Shown: positions 50,071-61,162, counted from the first letter of the stretch. The stretch is DNA of 64,000 bases from Aquiluna sp. (GCA_018402685.1 JAGYIJ010000002.1:1-64000); one strand, 5' to 3'. Program-made: numbers and translations. Notes: generated from the letters alone by a model not told the origin.

Positions 50071-51455
50071 GCCCGACTACAGCCAAAAAGTTCCAGAGCG
50101 TCTCGGAACCGTGCACTTTATTGGAATCGGCGGTGCCGGCATGAGCGGCATTGCGCGGCTAGTGATCGGTGCCGGGCACCAGGTCACCGGTTCGGATGTT
50201 AGAGACAGCCCCAATATCGCGCAGCTCAGGGAACTTGGAGCCAAGATCCACATTGGTCACGATGCGGACAAGCTTGGAAACCCCGACACCGTAGTTGTCA
50301 CCTCGGCGCTTTGGACACACAATCCCGAGCTGGTTGAGGCAATCAGCCGCGGTTTGCCAATTCTGCATCGCTCTGCGTTGTTAGCTCACCTGGCATCAAA
50401 GGCCAAACTGATCTCTGTTGCCGGAGCTCACGGCAAAACCACCTCGACCGGAATGGTAATCACCGCGCTTCACGAACTTGGGGCAGATCCAAGCTTTGTG
50501 AACGGGGGAGTGATCTCCGCGTATGGTGCATCAAGCGGTTTTGGTGCCGGTGAGCACTTTGTCATCGAGGCGGATGAGTCCGACAGTTCCTTTTTGCACT
50601 ACAAAACCGCTGTTGCACTGATTACGAACGTGGATCCCGATCACCTGGACCACTTTGGCTCTCTGGAGGCCTTCCAGGCCGAGTTTGCCAAGTTTGCCAA
50701 TGCCGCCAGTGAACTGGTGGTTATTTCTAGCGATGACCCCGGAGCGGTTGCGGTCAGAGAACTACTTACTCACCCCAGGGTCATGACCTTTGGGCAGAGT
50801 GCTGAGGCGGATCTGAGGGTGGTAAATCTAGATAGCTCAGGCCCAAAGGTGCGATTTGGCCTTAGCTACCAGGGCACCGAGGTCTTCCTAGAGCTCACGA
50901 TTGCCGGCGAGCACAATGCGCTCAATGCCGCCGGTGCTGTTTGCACGCTGGTCGGCCTTGGGTTTGACTTCGAGGCTTCCTGCCGCGGGGTAGAGCTCTT
51001 TGCCGGCACTGAGCGCAGGTTCCAGTTGCACGGGGAAGTCCGCGGGGTTTGTGTTTATGACGACTTTGCCCATCACCCAACCGAGGTTGCCGCAGCCCTC
51101 AGGGGAGCCAGGGCAACGGTTGGGTCAGGGAAGCTAATTACGGTGTTCCAGCCTCACCTTTATAGCCGCACCCGGATATTTGCCAAGGAGTTCGCCGAGG
51201 CTCTTGCTCTTAGCGATCAGGTGGTGATTACCGATGTCTATGCCGCCAGGGAGGACCCTGAGCCAGGCGTGACCGGCGAGACAATCAGCTCTCGGTTCAA
51301 AGATGAGAAAAAGGTTCACTACGTAGCGAGCTGGGACGATGTCCCGGCCAAAGCAGCCCAGCTCGCAGCAAGAGGGTGATTTTGTTATCACGATGGGCTG
51401 TGGCGATATCTTCCGCATGGTTCCGGATTTACTGGGTGCTCTGGAGAAAGAGTGA
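50063..51455 (+). CDS. murC: UDP-N-acetylmuramate-L-alanine ligase, frameshifted (+1) at 51374-51376
   Basis: [31 protein letters not shown]; corrected C-terminus [26 protein letters not shown]. Confidence 0.94.
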
Positions 51456-52225
51456 AAAAGCCCGAACGCGAGATTCTGGGCCAGGAAAAAAAGCGACTCA
51501 AGCGCTCTGAGAAAAAGCCCCCCAAAACCAGCATTGGACCATTTGCCATCTGGGGGAGATTCCTATTGATCTTTGGCCCAATCACGCTCAGTGCGGTTAT
51601 TTTGGCCAGTTTTTTCACACCGATGTTTGCAATCCAGCAAATTGACGTCACTGGCACCGAGCGGCTTGATAAAGCGGCACTGGAGCGCTCGCTTGCGGTT
51701 TTCGAAGAGCGGCCCCTAACCACCATCTCAGAGGCGGAGCTGGCCGAGATACTGGGGCAGTTCCCACTGATAGAGACTTTCACCTTTCAGGCCGAACCTC
51801 CCAGCACACTGAAGATTAAGGTCCGCGAGCGCCAACCGGTTGTGGTCTTAGTCAAAGGTGGCAAGAACTATCTTTATGACCCGGCAGGAGTGCAGATAGC
51901 GGAGGCTGAGGACACCAAGACCTATCCCTTTTTGGTGCTAATTGGTGAACCGCTGGACAACCCAAGGTTCGCTGCCGCAATGGAGCTACTGCTCTCGCTT
52001 CCGAAACCGACCTATGAGCAAATCTTTTCGATCGAGGTGACACCGCAGCTGACCGCTCGTTTGGTCCTCAGGGGCAGCAATAACGTTGTGCTCTGGGGTG
52101 ATGCGACTGAGTCAATCTTGAAAGCAGAGGTCCTAAAGTCGCTGCTTTCAACCGGTATCGAAGACGGGGTGTTGATTGATGTCTCTTCGCCCAATGCCCC
52201 GGTGGTTACTTACCCAGATTTTTAG
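51452..52225 (+). CDS. ftsQ: Cell division protein FtsQ/DivIB
   Basis: Single TM then POTRA-like [21 protein letters not shown]; position before ftsZ. Confidence 0.88.
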   Translation: MKKPEREILGQEKKRLKRSEKKPPKTSIGPFAIWGRFLLIFGPITLSAVILASFFTPMFAIQQIDVTGTERLDKAALERSLAVFEERPLTTISEAELAEILGQFPLIETFTFQAEPPSTLKIKVRERQPVVVLVKGGKNYLYDPAGVQIAEAEDTKTYPFLVLIGEPLDNPRFAAAMELLLSLPKPTYEQIFSIEVTPQLTARLVLRGSNNVVLWGDATESILKAEVLKSLLSTGIEDGVLIDVSSPNAPVVTYPDF

Positions 52226-52318
52226 TTAACCTCTTGTTTACGACACGCCCATGTGGCTCAGGGTTTGCGCGTTGTTTGGGGCCTACCTTCTTGGCGCAAT
52301 TTGAATATCCTGAAAAAT

Positions 52319-52337
52319 GCTAAGCCTCAGCCTTAGC
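52319..52337. promoter_or_regulatory. Inverted repeat upstream of ftsZ
   Basis: GCTAAG-cctcagc-CTTAGC, 27 bp before the ftsZ GTG. Confidence 0.45.
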
Positions 52338-52363
52338 TTTAGGGTTTCACGAGGAGGCAACAG

Positions 52364-53551
52364 GTGTCACAGCCCAACTATCAGGCAGTTATTAAAGTCG
52401 TCGGAGTCGGCGGTGGAGGAGTCAACGCTCTCAACCGAATGATCGCCTCTGGATTGCGCGGAGTCGAGTTTGTTGCCGTGAACACCGATGCTCAGGCACT
52501 TCTGATGTCTGATGCCGACGTGAAGCTCGACATCGGCCGTGACATTACTCGTGGTTTGGGTGCGGGAGCCGACCCAGAGGTCGGCAGACGCGCCGCCCAG
52601 GAGCACGAGGCCGAGATTGAGTCCGCGCTCAAGGGCGCCGACATGGTTTTTGTGACCGCGGGCGAGGGTGGTGGCACCGGAACCGGTGGCGCACCGATCG
52701 TGGCTCAGATTGCCAAGCGCCTGGGCGCGCTGACTGTTGGTGTTGTGACCAGGCCATTCAACTTTGAGGGCAAGCGTCGCGCCGTGCAGGCCGATGAGGG
52801 CATCAGGGCGCTTCGCGAAGAGGTCGACACCCTGATTGTGGTCCCGAATCAGCGCTTGCTCGAGATGAGCAACAAGAAGATTTCCGCGCTCGAGGCGTTT
52901 ATGACCGCTGACGACGTTTTGCGGGCTGGCGTCCAGGGCATCAGCGATCTGATCGTGGTCCCAGGCCTGATCAACCTGGACTTCAACGATGTGAAGTCTG
53001 TGATGCAGGGCGCAGGAAGCGCGCTCATGGGTATCGGAACCGCCAAGGGCGAAGACCGCGCCATCCGCGCCGCTGAAATTGCAGTCTCGTCACCACTTCT
53101 TGAGGCCACCATTGAGGGCGCTCACGGAGTGCTTCTTCTGGTTCAGGGCGCCTCGGACCTAGGTCTTCACGAGATCGACGATGCTGCTCGACTGGTTCAA
53201 GAGGCAGTTCACCCAGAGGCCAACATAATCTTCGGAGCAACCATCGAGGACACCCTTGGCGACGAGGTTCGAATCACCGTGATTGCTGCCGGTTTTGATG
53301 GTGGTGAGCCAAAGCATCGTAAGTTCGAATCAGCTGCGGTTGCAACCGCTGCGCTGGCCTCGGCAGAGGCAACCGCCCTAGATGCGGCTGAGGTTGAGGC
53401 CGAGGCAGTTGAGCTGACTGGTGAGTTGGAATCAGAGCCTGAGGTTTTGGAGGCTCCAGCTCTCGAGTTCGCTCAGTCGAAGCCAGCCGAGGGCACTGAA
53501 ACCCCCGGCAGCTTTGGTGACGATCTAGATCTGCCTGAATTCTTCCGCTAA
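52364..53551 (+). CDS. ftsZ: Cell division protein FtsZ
   Basis: [35 protein letters not shown]-terminal [10 protein letters not shown]. Confidence 0.97.
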   Translation: MSQPNYQAVIKVVGVGGGGVNALNRMIASGLRGVEFVAVNTDAQALLMSDADVKLDIGRDITRGLGAGADPEVGRRAAQEHEAEIESALKGADMVFVTAGEGGGTGTGGAPIVAQIAKRLGALTVGVVTRPFNFEGKRRAVQADEGIRALREEVDTLIVVPNQRLLEMSNKKISALEAFMTADDVLRAGVQGISDLIVVPGLINLDFNDVKSVMQGAGSALMGIGTAKGEDRAIRAAEIAVSSPLLEATIEGAHGVLLLVQGASDLGLHEIDDAARLVQEAVHPEANIIFGATIEDTLGDEVRITVIAAGFDGGEPKHRKFESAAVATAALASAEATALDAAEVEAEAVELTGELESEPEVLEAPALEFAQSKPAEGTETPGSFGDDLDLPEFFR

Positions 53552-54240
53552 TGAGTCTTGCCGAGCGATATCACTCGGTTCTAGAACGCATCGGTCAAGC
53601 GGCTCAAAAATCCGGGAGAACCTCAGCTGATGTTGAGCTGGTGGTAATCACCAAAATGCACCCGGCCTCGGTGCCCTTTGAGCTGTATCAGCTGGGCCAT
53701 CGGGTCTTTGGCGAGAACAAAGACCAGGAGGCCAGGCCAAAAGCCGAGGAGTTAGCCGAGCTTGGTGGTAAATCTGCCAGCTGGCACTTTGTCGGGCAGC
53801 TGCAATCCAACAAGGTCAAAAGTGTGCTGAGCTACGCCGATTGCATTCACTCGATCGATAGGCCATCGCTTGTCAAAGAGCTGAGAAAACAGCTCGAGAA
53901 CAATGATTTATCCACAACTGGGTTCATCGAGTTGAACCTCACCGAAGATCCGGGCCGGGGCGGGGTATTGCCTCAAGACCTTGCCGCCCTGACCGAGCAG
54001 CTAATCGAAATAGAGCGCATAGAGATCTTGGGCGTGATGGCGGTCGCCGGGCTTGGGGTGGATCCGAGAGTTGATTTCGAGCGTGCAATTAGAGCCAGCG
54101 AAGAGCTTAGGCGGATCGTGCCGACCGCCACCAGTCTCTCTTTGGGCATGAGTGAGGATTTTGAATTAGCTATCGAAATGGGTGCGACACACGTCCGGAT
54201 TGGCAGCGCAATCACAGGCCCCAGGCCAAATACGGCATAG
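53551..54240 (+). CDS. yggS: PLP-binding YggS family protein
   Basis: LVVITKMHPAS, RVFGENKDQEA, WHFVGQLQSNKVKSV, SLGMSEDFELAIEMGATHVRIGSAI. Confidence 0.93.
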   Translation: MSLAERYHSVLERIGQAAQKSGRTSADVELVVITKMHPASVPFELYQLGHRVFGENKDQEARPKAEELAELGGKSASWHFVGQLQSNKVKSVLSYADCIHSIDRPSLVKELRKQLENNDLSTTGFIELNLTEDPGRGGVLPQDLAALTEQLIEIERIEILGVMAVAGLGVDPRVDFERAIRASEELRRIVPTATSLSLGMSEDFELAIEMGATHVRIGSAITGPRPNTA

Positions 54241-54263
54241 TCTGTAGGGCAAAAGGAGTAGCA

Positions 54264-54650
54264 ATGGGTTTAGCGAATTCGGTCATGTCATTTTTTGGTT
54301 TTGGGTCATCTGAAACCGAGAGTCGCGAGACGCCAAAGCCGCGTGCCGCAGCGCCGCGCCCCAGACGCTCTTCCGATATGTCGGAGATTGTCACCCTGGA
54401 CCCGCAGTCTTACGCTGACGCCAAGGAGGTTGCAGCCAACTACCGCTCGGGAGTGCCCGTTATTGTGAACATTGGATCCATGAGCGAGGGCGATGCCAAG
54501 CGCATGCTGGATTTCATGATTGGCCTAAAAGAGGGCCTTGAGGGTCACCTCAGGCGCGTCACACCCAAGGTTTTCCTGCTTAGCCCAACCAATGTGGCTG
54601 TTACCGATGCAGACCAAGACTCGGACGAACCTGAAGACTTGATGGCTTAG
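54264..54650 (+). CDS. sepF: Cell division protein SepF
   Basis: ANYRSGVPVIVNIGSMSEGDAKRMLDFMIGLKEGLEGHLRRVTPKVFLLSPTNV. Confidence 0.94.
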   Translation: MGLANSVMSFFGFGSSETESRETPKPRAAAPRPRRSSDMSEIVTLDPQSYADAKEVAANYRSGVPVIVNIGSMSEGDAKRMLDFMIGLKEGLEGHLRRVTPKVFLLSPTNVAVTDADQDSDEPEDLMA

Positions 54651-54653
54651 GGC

Positions 54654-54938
54654 ATGAGCTTAGTTGGCCAAATTCTGGTATTTGCTCTCCAGATTTTTTT
54701 CTACCTAATGATTGCCCGATTCATCTCTGAGTTGGTGATGAGTTTCAATCGAACCTGGCGTCCCAGCGGCTTGCTGCTTCCGATTTTGGACATCACTTAC
54801 TCAATAACCGACCCCCCGCTGAAATTTGTTCGAAGGTTCGTTCCACCCATTCAATTAGGGGGAATCTCTTTAGATTTGGCGTGGACGATTGTTTTATTTG
54901 GTGTTTTGATTTTGCAGGGCTTTGCCAGAGCCCTCTAA
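54654..54938 (+). CDS. YggT family membrane protein
   Basis: Two TM segments, DITYSITDPPLKFVRRFVPPI. Confidence 0.9.
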   Translation: MSLVGQILVFALQIFFYLMIARFISELVMSFNRTWRPSGLLLPILDITYSITDPPLKFVRRFVPPIQLGGISLDLAWTIVLFGVLILQGFARAL

Positions 54939-54989
54939 GAGTGAATAACATAGTGCTCAGCACTTAGCCAAAAATCAGAGAGGTGCACG

Positions 54990-55667
54990 ATGGCGTTGAC
55001 GCCCGAAGAAATCCTGAGCAAGAGATTTCAGACCACTAAGTTCCGCGACGGCTACGACCAGGACGAGGTCGATGACTTCCTCGATGAGGTCGTTTTGGAA
55101 ATGCGCAGGCTGGTAGCCGAGAACGCTGACCTCAGGGCCGCTCAGGGTAGCGGCTCCGGCCAGGTTGAAAAAGTTGAGGTTGCGGAGTATCCGGTAGCGG
55201 CAGAGCCGTTAGCGGGGGCCTCGGTTGAGACCGCAGATGCTTCTAGAAGCATTATCGAATTGGCACAAAAGCTGCACGCTGACCACGTTCGCGACGGACA
55301 GCTGAAGCGAGACAAGTTGGTTCGTGAAGGTCAAGAGCAGGCAGCCCGCGCGGTAAGAGATGCCGAGGCCCAGGCTCGCGAGGTCCTAGGCCAGCTCGAA
55401 ATCAACAAGCGAGCAGTTGAGCAGACGATTGAGGATCTAAAGAACTTCGAGTCCGACTACCGCGGCAGACTGCGCGACTACATCGAGGACCAGCTCGACA
55501 CTTTGATTCGCGAGGATGGCTACCAGGCCGAGGCGGAGTCGCAAAGTGCGGTAACTGGTTCGTTCGTAACAGTTCCAGAGCCCGTTTCTGGGGCAGAGGA
55601 GATTGAGGAAGAGCTCGAGGAAGAGCTCGAGGACGAGACTCTAGCCGAGGGTGAAGAGCGCAAGTAG
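54990..55667 (+). CDS. divIVA: DivIVA/Wag31 polar growth protein
   Basis: MALTPEEILSKRFQTTKFRDGYDQDEVDDFLDEV. Confidence 0.95.
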   Translation: MALTPEEILSKRFQTTKFRDGYDQDEVDDFLDEVVLEMRRLVAENADLRAAQGSGSGQVEKVEVAEYPVAAEPLAGASVETADASRSIIELAQKLHADHVRDGQLKRDKLVREGQEQAARAVRDAEAQAREVLGQLEINKRAVEQTIEDLKNFESDYRGRLRDYIEDQLDTLIREDGYQAEAESQSAVTGSFVTVPEPVSGAEEIEEELEEELEDETLAEGEERK

Positions 55668-56151
55668 TCCGGTTCGGCGGAGAATCTTCTTCGCCGTAAC
55701 CGCGCTAATTGTCCTGGCACTTGACCAAACCACGAAGGTTCTCGCAGAGACCTACCTGGCCGCGGGTTCGGTTTCAGTCATCGACGGCCTTCTTAGCTTC
55801 ACTCTTGCCTACAACAAGGGCGCTGCGTTTTCGCTGAGCTTTGGGGCGACCTGGATACTCACGCTTTTCTCGATAGCCGCCGTGATAGCCCTTTTGATTT
55901 ACGGCCCAAAAGCCAAAACTTCCGACTGGTCTTTCATAGCGGGGCTAGTGCTGGGCGGGGCAGCGGGCAACGGCATTGATCGCATCTTCCGACAGCCTGA
56001 GTTCTTCAATGGGCACGTGGTTGATTTCATCCAGATTCCGTTCAACTTCGCAATTTTTAATCTTGCCGACACCTTTTTGGTGATTGGCGTTGCGCTTGCC
56101 ATTTTGCGCACGGCAATGGGGGATGAAATCGGAGGCGGGCGTGCCAAGTAA
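55651..56151 (+). CDS. lspA: Lipoprotein signal peptidase
   Basis: LALDQTTKVLAE, LAYNKGAAFSL, GAAGNGIDRIFR...VVDFIQI, FNLADTFLVIGV. Confidence 0.94.
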   Translation: MKSASSPVRRRIFFAVTALIVLALDQTTKVLAETYLAAGSVSVIDGLLSFTLAYNKGAAFSLSFGATWILTLFSIAAVIALLIYGPKAKTSDWSFIAGLVLGGAAGNGIDRIFRQPEFFNGHVVDFIQIPFNFAIFNLADTFLVIGVALAILRTAMGDEIGGGRAK

Positions 56152-57076
56152 GTTTCTCCCGGTCCCCGACTCGCTGGTCGGGGAGCGGCTGGACAATGGC
56201 ATTGCAAAGATGCTGGGGATTTCAAGAACCAAGGCCCAGGAGCTCATCGCTCAGGGCGCGGTCTTGCAAAACGGTGTGCCGGTTGGAAAATCTGATCGGC
56301 TCCATGTCGACGCCGTGATCGAAGTTGAACTCATTGAGGGACCACCCGCCCTTGAGGTCAAGGCCGAGGATGTCGATGCGCTCAAGGTGATCTTTGAGGA
56401 TGAGCACATGATCGTGATTGATAAGCCAGCGGGGGTGGTTTCTCACCCCTCGGTTGGCTTTGAGGGTCCCAGTGTCCCCGGGGTATTGCTTTCTAGAGGG
56501 ATCCAGCTTGCAACATCTGGCGCTCAGGAGCGCCAGGGCATTGTCCAAAGGCTCGATGTTGGCACCAGCGGTCTGATGGTTTTGGCAAAGGGCGAGCGGG
56601 CCTATTCGGTTTTAAAGCAAGCCTTTAGGGATAGGAGTGTGAAAAAGACCTATCACGCACTCTGCCAAGGGCATCCGGACCCAGCAGCTGGGACTATTGA
56701 CACTCCAATTGCTCGGAGTCAAAAGCATGACTATAAGTTCACGATCTCCGAGGAGGGCAAAAATGCCGTCACCCACTACACAACCCTTGAGCTGTTGCCA
56801 GCAGCAGCTCTATTGGAGATTGGGTTAGAGACAGGACGCACTCACCAGATCAGGGTTCACTTTTCACACTTCCGTCACCCCCTGGTGGGCGACCCGCTCT
56901 ATGGAGCGGACCCAACCTTGGCAGCCAAGTTGAAACTTGATAGGCAGTGGCTGCATGCAAAAAAGCTAGGCTTCAACCATCCGTTATCAGGCGATTACGT
57001 TGAATTTGAATCGGAATATCCAGCTGATCTCCAACTCGCCCTCTCGCAACTTCGAGAAGGTGGCTTGGGGCTTTAG
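56141..57076 (+). CDS. rluD: RluD-family pseudouridine synthase
   Basis: S4 domain RLDNGIAKMLGISRTKAQELI; QRLDVGTSGLMVLAKGERAY; ETGRTHQIRVHFSH. Confidence 0.92.
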   Translation: MPSKFLPVPDSLVGERLDNGIAKMLGISRTKAQELIAQGAVLQNGVPVGKSDRLHVDAVIEVELIEGPPALEVKAEDVDALKVIFEDEHMIVIDKPAGVVSHPSVGFEGPSVPGVLLSRGIQLATSGAQERQGIVQRLDVGTSGLMVLAKGERAYSVLKQAFRDRSVKKTYHALCQGHPDPAAGTIDTPIARSQKHDYKFTISEEGKNAVTHYTTLELLPAAALLEIGLETGRTHQIRVHFSHFRHPLVGDPLYGADPTLAAKLKLDRQWLHAKKLGFNHPLSGDYVEFESEYPADLQLALSQLREGGLGL

Positions 57077-57102
57077 CATTTATCCCCTAGGGAAGGTGAA
57101 GC

Positions 57103-60100
57103 GTGTCAGATAAGTCGTTTGTCCACCTTCACAACCACACCGAATATTCCATGCTCGATGGTGCTGCTCGAATAAGCCAGCTGGTTTCCAAGGCGGCCGA
57201 GATGGAAATGCCCGCAATTGCGATGACCGATCATGGCAACACCCACGGTGCCTATGAGTTCTGGAAACAGTCCAACGCGGTTGGGATTAAGCCCATCATT
57301 GGCATTGAGGCCTACCTTGCTCCCGAATCCAGGCTCTTGAAGCAAAAGGTTCGCTGGGGCGACGGGGGAGATGATGATGTTTCGGGAGGTGGCGCATACA
57401 GCCACATCACTATGTGGTCAACGGACAACGCCTCGATGCAGAACCTGTTCCGACTCTCATCCGAGGGCTATCTCTCGGGTTACTACTTCAAACCCAGAAT
57501 CGATCGAGAGCTACTCAACAAATACGGCAAGGGCATCATTGCTACCACCGGTTGCCCGGGTGGCGAGGTGCAGACCAGGCTGCGCATGGGGCAGTATGAC
57601 GAGGCGCTCAAAACAGCTGCCGAATTCAGGGACATCTTCGGCAAGGGGAACTACTACGTCGAGGTGATGGATCACGCACTGGCAATCGAAAAGCGCGTCC
57701 GTGATGATCTGTTGCGGCTTGCAAAAGATCTGGATCTTCCGCTGGTCGGAACCAACGATTTGCACTACACGAATCAAGAGGACGCTGTTGCCCACGATGC
57801 GCTGCTTTGCGTTCAGGTCGGCAGCAACCTAAATGATCCGAATCGGTTCAAGTTTGAGTCTCAGGAGTACTACCTGAAATCGCCCAAGCAAATGCGGGAT
57901 CTGTTTAGCGAGATCCCGGAAGCGGCAGACAACACCCTTTTGATTGCCGAGCGTTGCGAAATCAACTTTGAAAAGCGGGATCTGATGCCCAGGTTCCCAA
58001 TCCCAGAGGGGCAAACCGAGGCGCAGTGGCTTGAGCGCGAGGTCTGGGAGGGAATGGCTAAGCGCTTCCCCAATGGCTACTCAGACAAGCACAAAGAGCA
58101 GGCCGGCTATGAAATTGATGTCATCATCAAGATGGGCTTCCCCGGCTACTTCCTCGTCGTCTCGGACTTTATCCGTTGGGCCCGGGAGCAGGGGATTCGA
58201 GTGGGGCCTGGTCGCGGTTCGGCTGCCGGCTCCTTGGCCTCTTATGCCCTCGGTATCACCGAGCTGGATCCACTCGAACACGATCTAATCTTTGAGCGCT
58301 TTTTGAACCCCGAACGACTCTCAATGCCAGATATCGATGTTGACTTTGACGATCGCCGCAGACCCGAGGTTATTCGCTACGTCACCGAGAAATATGGCGA
58401 TGACAGGGTGGCGCAGATTGTGACCTTTGGAACCATCAAGGCCAAGCAGGCCCTGAAGGACTCCGCAAGGGTCTTGGCGATGCCCTACGCGGTCGGTGAG
58501 AAGCTCACCAAGGCCATGCCAGCAATGGTTCTAGGTCGAGATGTGTCGCTGGATGATGTCGTCAACGAGAACTCAGAGCGCTACAGCGAGGCGGCCGAGT
58601 TCAGAGACATCATTGCTAACGACCCAGAGAGTGCTCAGGTGTTTGAGCTGGCCAAGGGGCTGGAGTCGCTGAAGCGACAGTGGGGTGTTCACGCTGCAGG
58701 GGTGATCATGTCGGCGGAACCTCTAATGGACGTGATTCCAATCATGAAGCGTGAAGAAGACGGCGCGATTATCACGCAGTTTGACCAGCCTCCGTGCGAG
58801 GAGCTTGGCCTTCTAAAGATGGACTTTTTGGGTCTTCGAAACCTGACGGTGATCGATGATGCCTTAGAGAACATTAAGACCAACCGTGGCCAGAGCGTTG
58901 TGTTAGAGCAATTGGATCTCAACGAGGACCAAAACACCTTTGAACTGTTATCGCGAGGTGACACCCTCGGGGTGTTCCAGCTCGACAGTGACAATATGCG
59001 TTCGCTTCTGCGCATGCTAAAGCCGACCGAGTTTGAGCACATTTCAGCGGTGATTGCGCTGTATCGACCGGGCCCAATGGGAATGAACTCACACACCAAC
59101 TACGCGCAGCGAAAAAATGGACTGCAACAATCCGAGGGCGTGCACCCTGAGTTGGTAGAGCCACTGAGGGAGATCCTGGATCCCACCTACGGCCTGATTG
59201 TTTATCAGGAGCAGGTGATGGCGGCCGCTCAGCGAGTTGCCGGCTACACCCTGGGTCAAGCCGATTTGCTCAGGCGAGCCATGGGCAAGAAAAAGCCGGA
59301 GGAGCTGGATAAGCAATACGAGATCTTCCAAAAGGGAATGCTTGACAACGGGTACTCCGAGGCTGCGGTGAAGGCTCTCTGGGACACCCTGCTGCCATTT
59401 GCCGACTACGCCTTCAACAAGGCGCACTCTGCCGGCTACGGCGTGCTCTCTTACTGGACCGGATACCTAAAGGCGAACTTCCCAGCCGAATATATGGCGG
59501 CACTTTTGACCTCCGTGGGGGATTCAAAGGACAAGCTCGCAATCTATCTAAACGAGTGTCGCAGGATGGGTATCAAGGTATTGCCGCCGGACGTGAATGA
59601 ATCGATAGACGTCTTTGCCGCGGTTGGTGAGGACATTCGATTTGGGCTCGGTGCAGTTAGGAACGTCGGTCACAATGTGGTTTCGTCAATTGTTGAGGCT
59701 AGGTCAGTTGAGAAGTTCAGCTCTTTTGATGACTACCTAACCAGGGTGTCGCAGCAGGCCAGCACCAAGCGAGTGGTGGAGTCCATGATTAAGGCCGGAG
59801 CGTTTGACTCCATGGGTCACACCAGAAGGTCGCTGGTCGCAATCCATGAGGAGGCCATCGAAGCCTGTGCCTCAAAGAAGAAGCAGGCTGCCAGCGGGCA
59901 GATGGATCTATTTGGTTCACTTATGGGAGACGATCCGTCGATAGTTGCAGTGCCGGATCTACCCGAGTGGACTAAGCGTGACCTTTTGGCCCACGAGCGC
60001 GAGATGCTTGGGCTCTATGTCTCGGATCACCCGTTGGCTGGCCAAGAGGCGATGCTCATGCGTCACAGTGACATGGGAACTCTCGCCCTCAAGGAGGGCA

Positions 60101-60594
60101 ATGTCGAAGATGGTGAGACCGTAACACTGGCCGGTCTGATTACTCAGGTCCAACACAAGGTCGCAAGGTCTTCCGGGAACCATTATGGGCAGCTGAGCCT
60201 GGAGGACTTCTCTGGTGAGATAACCGTGATGTTTATGGGTAAGACCTACTTGGAGAACCGGGAGAATTTGCAAACCGACCTCACGGTCTCGGTTCGAGGC
60301 CGGGTCTCTCGCAGGGACGATGGCATGACCCTGCAGGCCTATTCGATTGACGTCCTAGACGCCGGTCGAGAAAATGGCGGAATTCTCAAACTCAGCATGA
60401 GCGAGAACGTCGCTACCAAGCAGAACCTCTTGAAACTTCAGCAGATATTGGAAAAATACCCTGGTCCCTGCGAGGTTCAGGTGAAGCTGACCGCTTCGGC
60501 ACCAAAGCACTTCATGTTGCAGCAACGGGTCGACATAAGTCATGACCTGTTTGGTGAGCTCAAGGCTCTTTTGGGTCCGGACTCGGTTAGCTAA
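57103..60594 (+). CDS. dnaE: DNA polymerase III subunit alpha
   Basis: FVHLHNHTEYSMLDGAARI (PHP), GPGRGSAAGSLASYALGITELDPL, PDIDVDFDDRRR; full length in one frame. Confidence 0.97.
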   Translation: MSDKSFVHLHNHTEYSMLDGAARISQLVSKAAEMEMPAIAMTDHGNTHGAYEFWKQSNAVGIKPIIGIEAYLAPESRLLKQKVRWGDGGDDDVSGGGAYSHITMWSTDNASMQNLFRLSSEGYLSGYYFKPRIDRELLNKYGKGIIATTGCPGGEVQTRLRMGQYDEALKTAAEFRDIFGKGNYYVEVMDHALAIEKRVRDDLLRLAKDLDLPLVGTNDLHYTNQEDAVAHDALLCVQVGSNLNDPNRFKFESQEYYLKSPKQMRDLFSEIPEAADNTLLIAERCEINFEKRDLMPRFPIPEGQTEAQWLEREVWEGMAKRFPNGYSDKHKEQAGYEIDVIIKMGFPGYFLVVSDFIRWAREQGIRVGPGRGSAAGSLASYALGITELDPLEHDLIFERFLNPERLSMPDIDVDFDDRRRPEVIRYVTEKYGDDRVAQIVTFGTIKAKQALKDSARVLAMPYAVGEKLTKAMPAMVLGRDVSLDDVVNENSERYSEAAEFRDIIANDPESAQVFELAKGLESLKRQWGVHAAGVIMSAEPLMDVIPIMKREEDGAIITQFDQPPCEELGLLKMDFLGLRNLTVIDDALENIKTNRGQSVVLEQLDLNEDQNTFELLSRGDTLGVFQLDSDNMRSLLRMLKPTEFEHISAVIALYRPGPMGMNSHTNYAQRKNGLQQSEGVHPELVEPLREILDPTYGLIVYQEQVMAAAQRVAGYTLGQADLLRRAMGKKKPEELDKQYEIFQKGMLDNGYSEAAVKALWDTLLPFADYAFNKAHSAGYGVLSYWTGYLKANFPAEYMAALLTSVGDSKDKLAIYLNECRRMGIKVLPPDVNESIDVFAAVGEDIRFGLGAVRNVGHNVVSSIVEARSVEKFSSFDDYLTRVSQQASTKRVVESMIKAGAFDSMGHTRRSLVAIHEEAIEACASKKKQAASGQMDLFGSLMGDDPSIVAVPDLPEWTKRDLLAHEREMLGLYVSDHPLAGQEAMLMRHSDMGTLALKEGNVEDGETVTLAGLITQVQHKVARSSGNHYGQLSLEDFSGEITVMFMGKTYLENRENLQTDLTVSVRGRVSRRDDGMTLQAYSIDVLDAGRENGGILKLSMSENVATKQNLLKLQQILEKYPGPCEVQVKLTASAPKHFMLQQRVDISHDLFGELKALLGPDSVS

Positions 60595-61115
60595 GAGTTG
60601 TCTTTTAGGCGCATACCCAGCGAGTGATAGCCGCGTTGGAAATAGACCAGTGGCTCGGTGGCACTTCTGAAGCTCTCGGCACTCAAAGCATCAAGCACGA
60701 TCATTGCATTGGCCTCGATCTCGGTGCGAGAGCGCACCTTCGCCACTAGCACCGCAGGAACTTGATGAAAAACCGGAACCGAATTGGGTCCGATTGAAAA
60801 CTCGACATCTGTGAAGCGCTGCTCTTTGTCGGCAGCCATCTTCTCGGCCAGCCAAAGCGTGCCAGCATCCAGCGTGTGGATTGCCACAATTGCCCCCGGG
60901 GAGAGGTGCTTGTAGCTCGATGAGCCCTGGGCAATGTTGAGCGACACCAGCGGTGGATTAGATCCAAGCGAGGTCACCGATGAGGCCGTGAAGCCAATCG
61001 GCTCTCCGTCGTTTGTGACCGAGGTCACCACCGTTATGCCCGAGGCGTGATTGCGGAAAACTGTTTTTAGGGCTTCTGAGCCTTGAAGCGCGAAGCTTGG
61101 GGAATTGTCATTCAT
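60591..61115 (-). CDS. Flavin reductase-like protein
   Basis: FRNHASGITVVTSVTNDGEPIGFTASSVTSLGSNPPLVSLNI. Confidence 0.9.
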   Translation of the reverse strand: MNDNSPSFALQGSEALKTVFRNHASGITVVTSVTNDGEPIGFTASSVTSLGSNPPLVSLNIAQGSSSYKHLSPGAIVAIHTLDAGTLWLAEKMAADKEQRFTDVEFSIGPNSVPVFHQVPAVLVAKVRSRTEIEANAMIVLDALSAESFRSATEPLVYFQRGYHSLGMRLKDNS

Positions 61116-61162
61116 CTCCCGATAAGGTTAGGGCATCCAAATCACTAGAAGCAGGTCATAGC

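Noticed and set aside
50063-52225. Loss of murB/ddl/ftsA from the dcw cluster as a notable deletion
   Set aside because: ftsA is normally absent in actinobacteria, and murB and ddl are often located elsewhere; cannot be judged from this window
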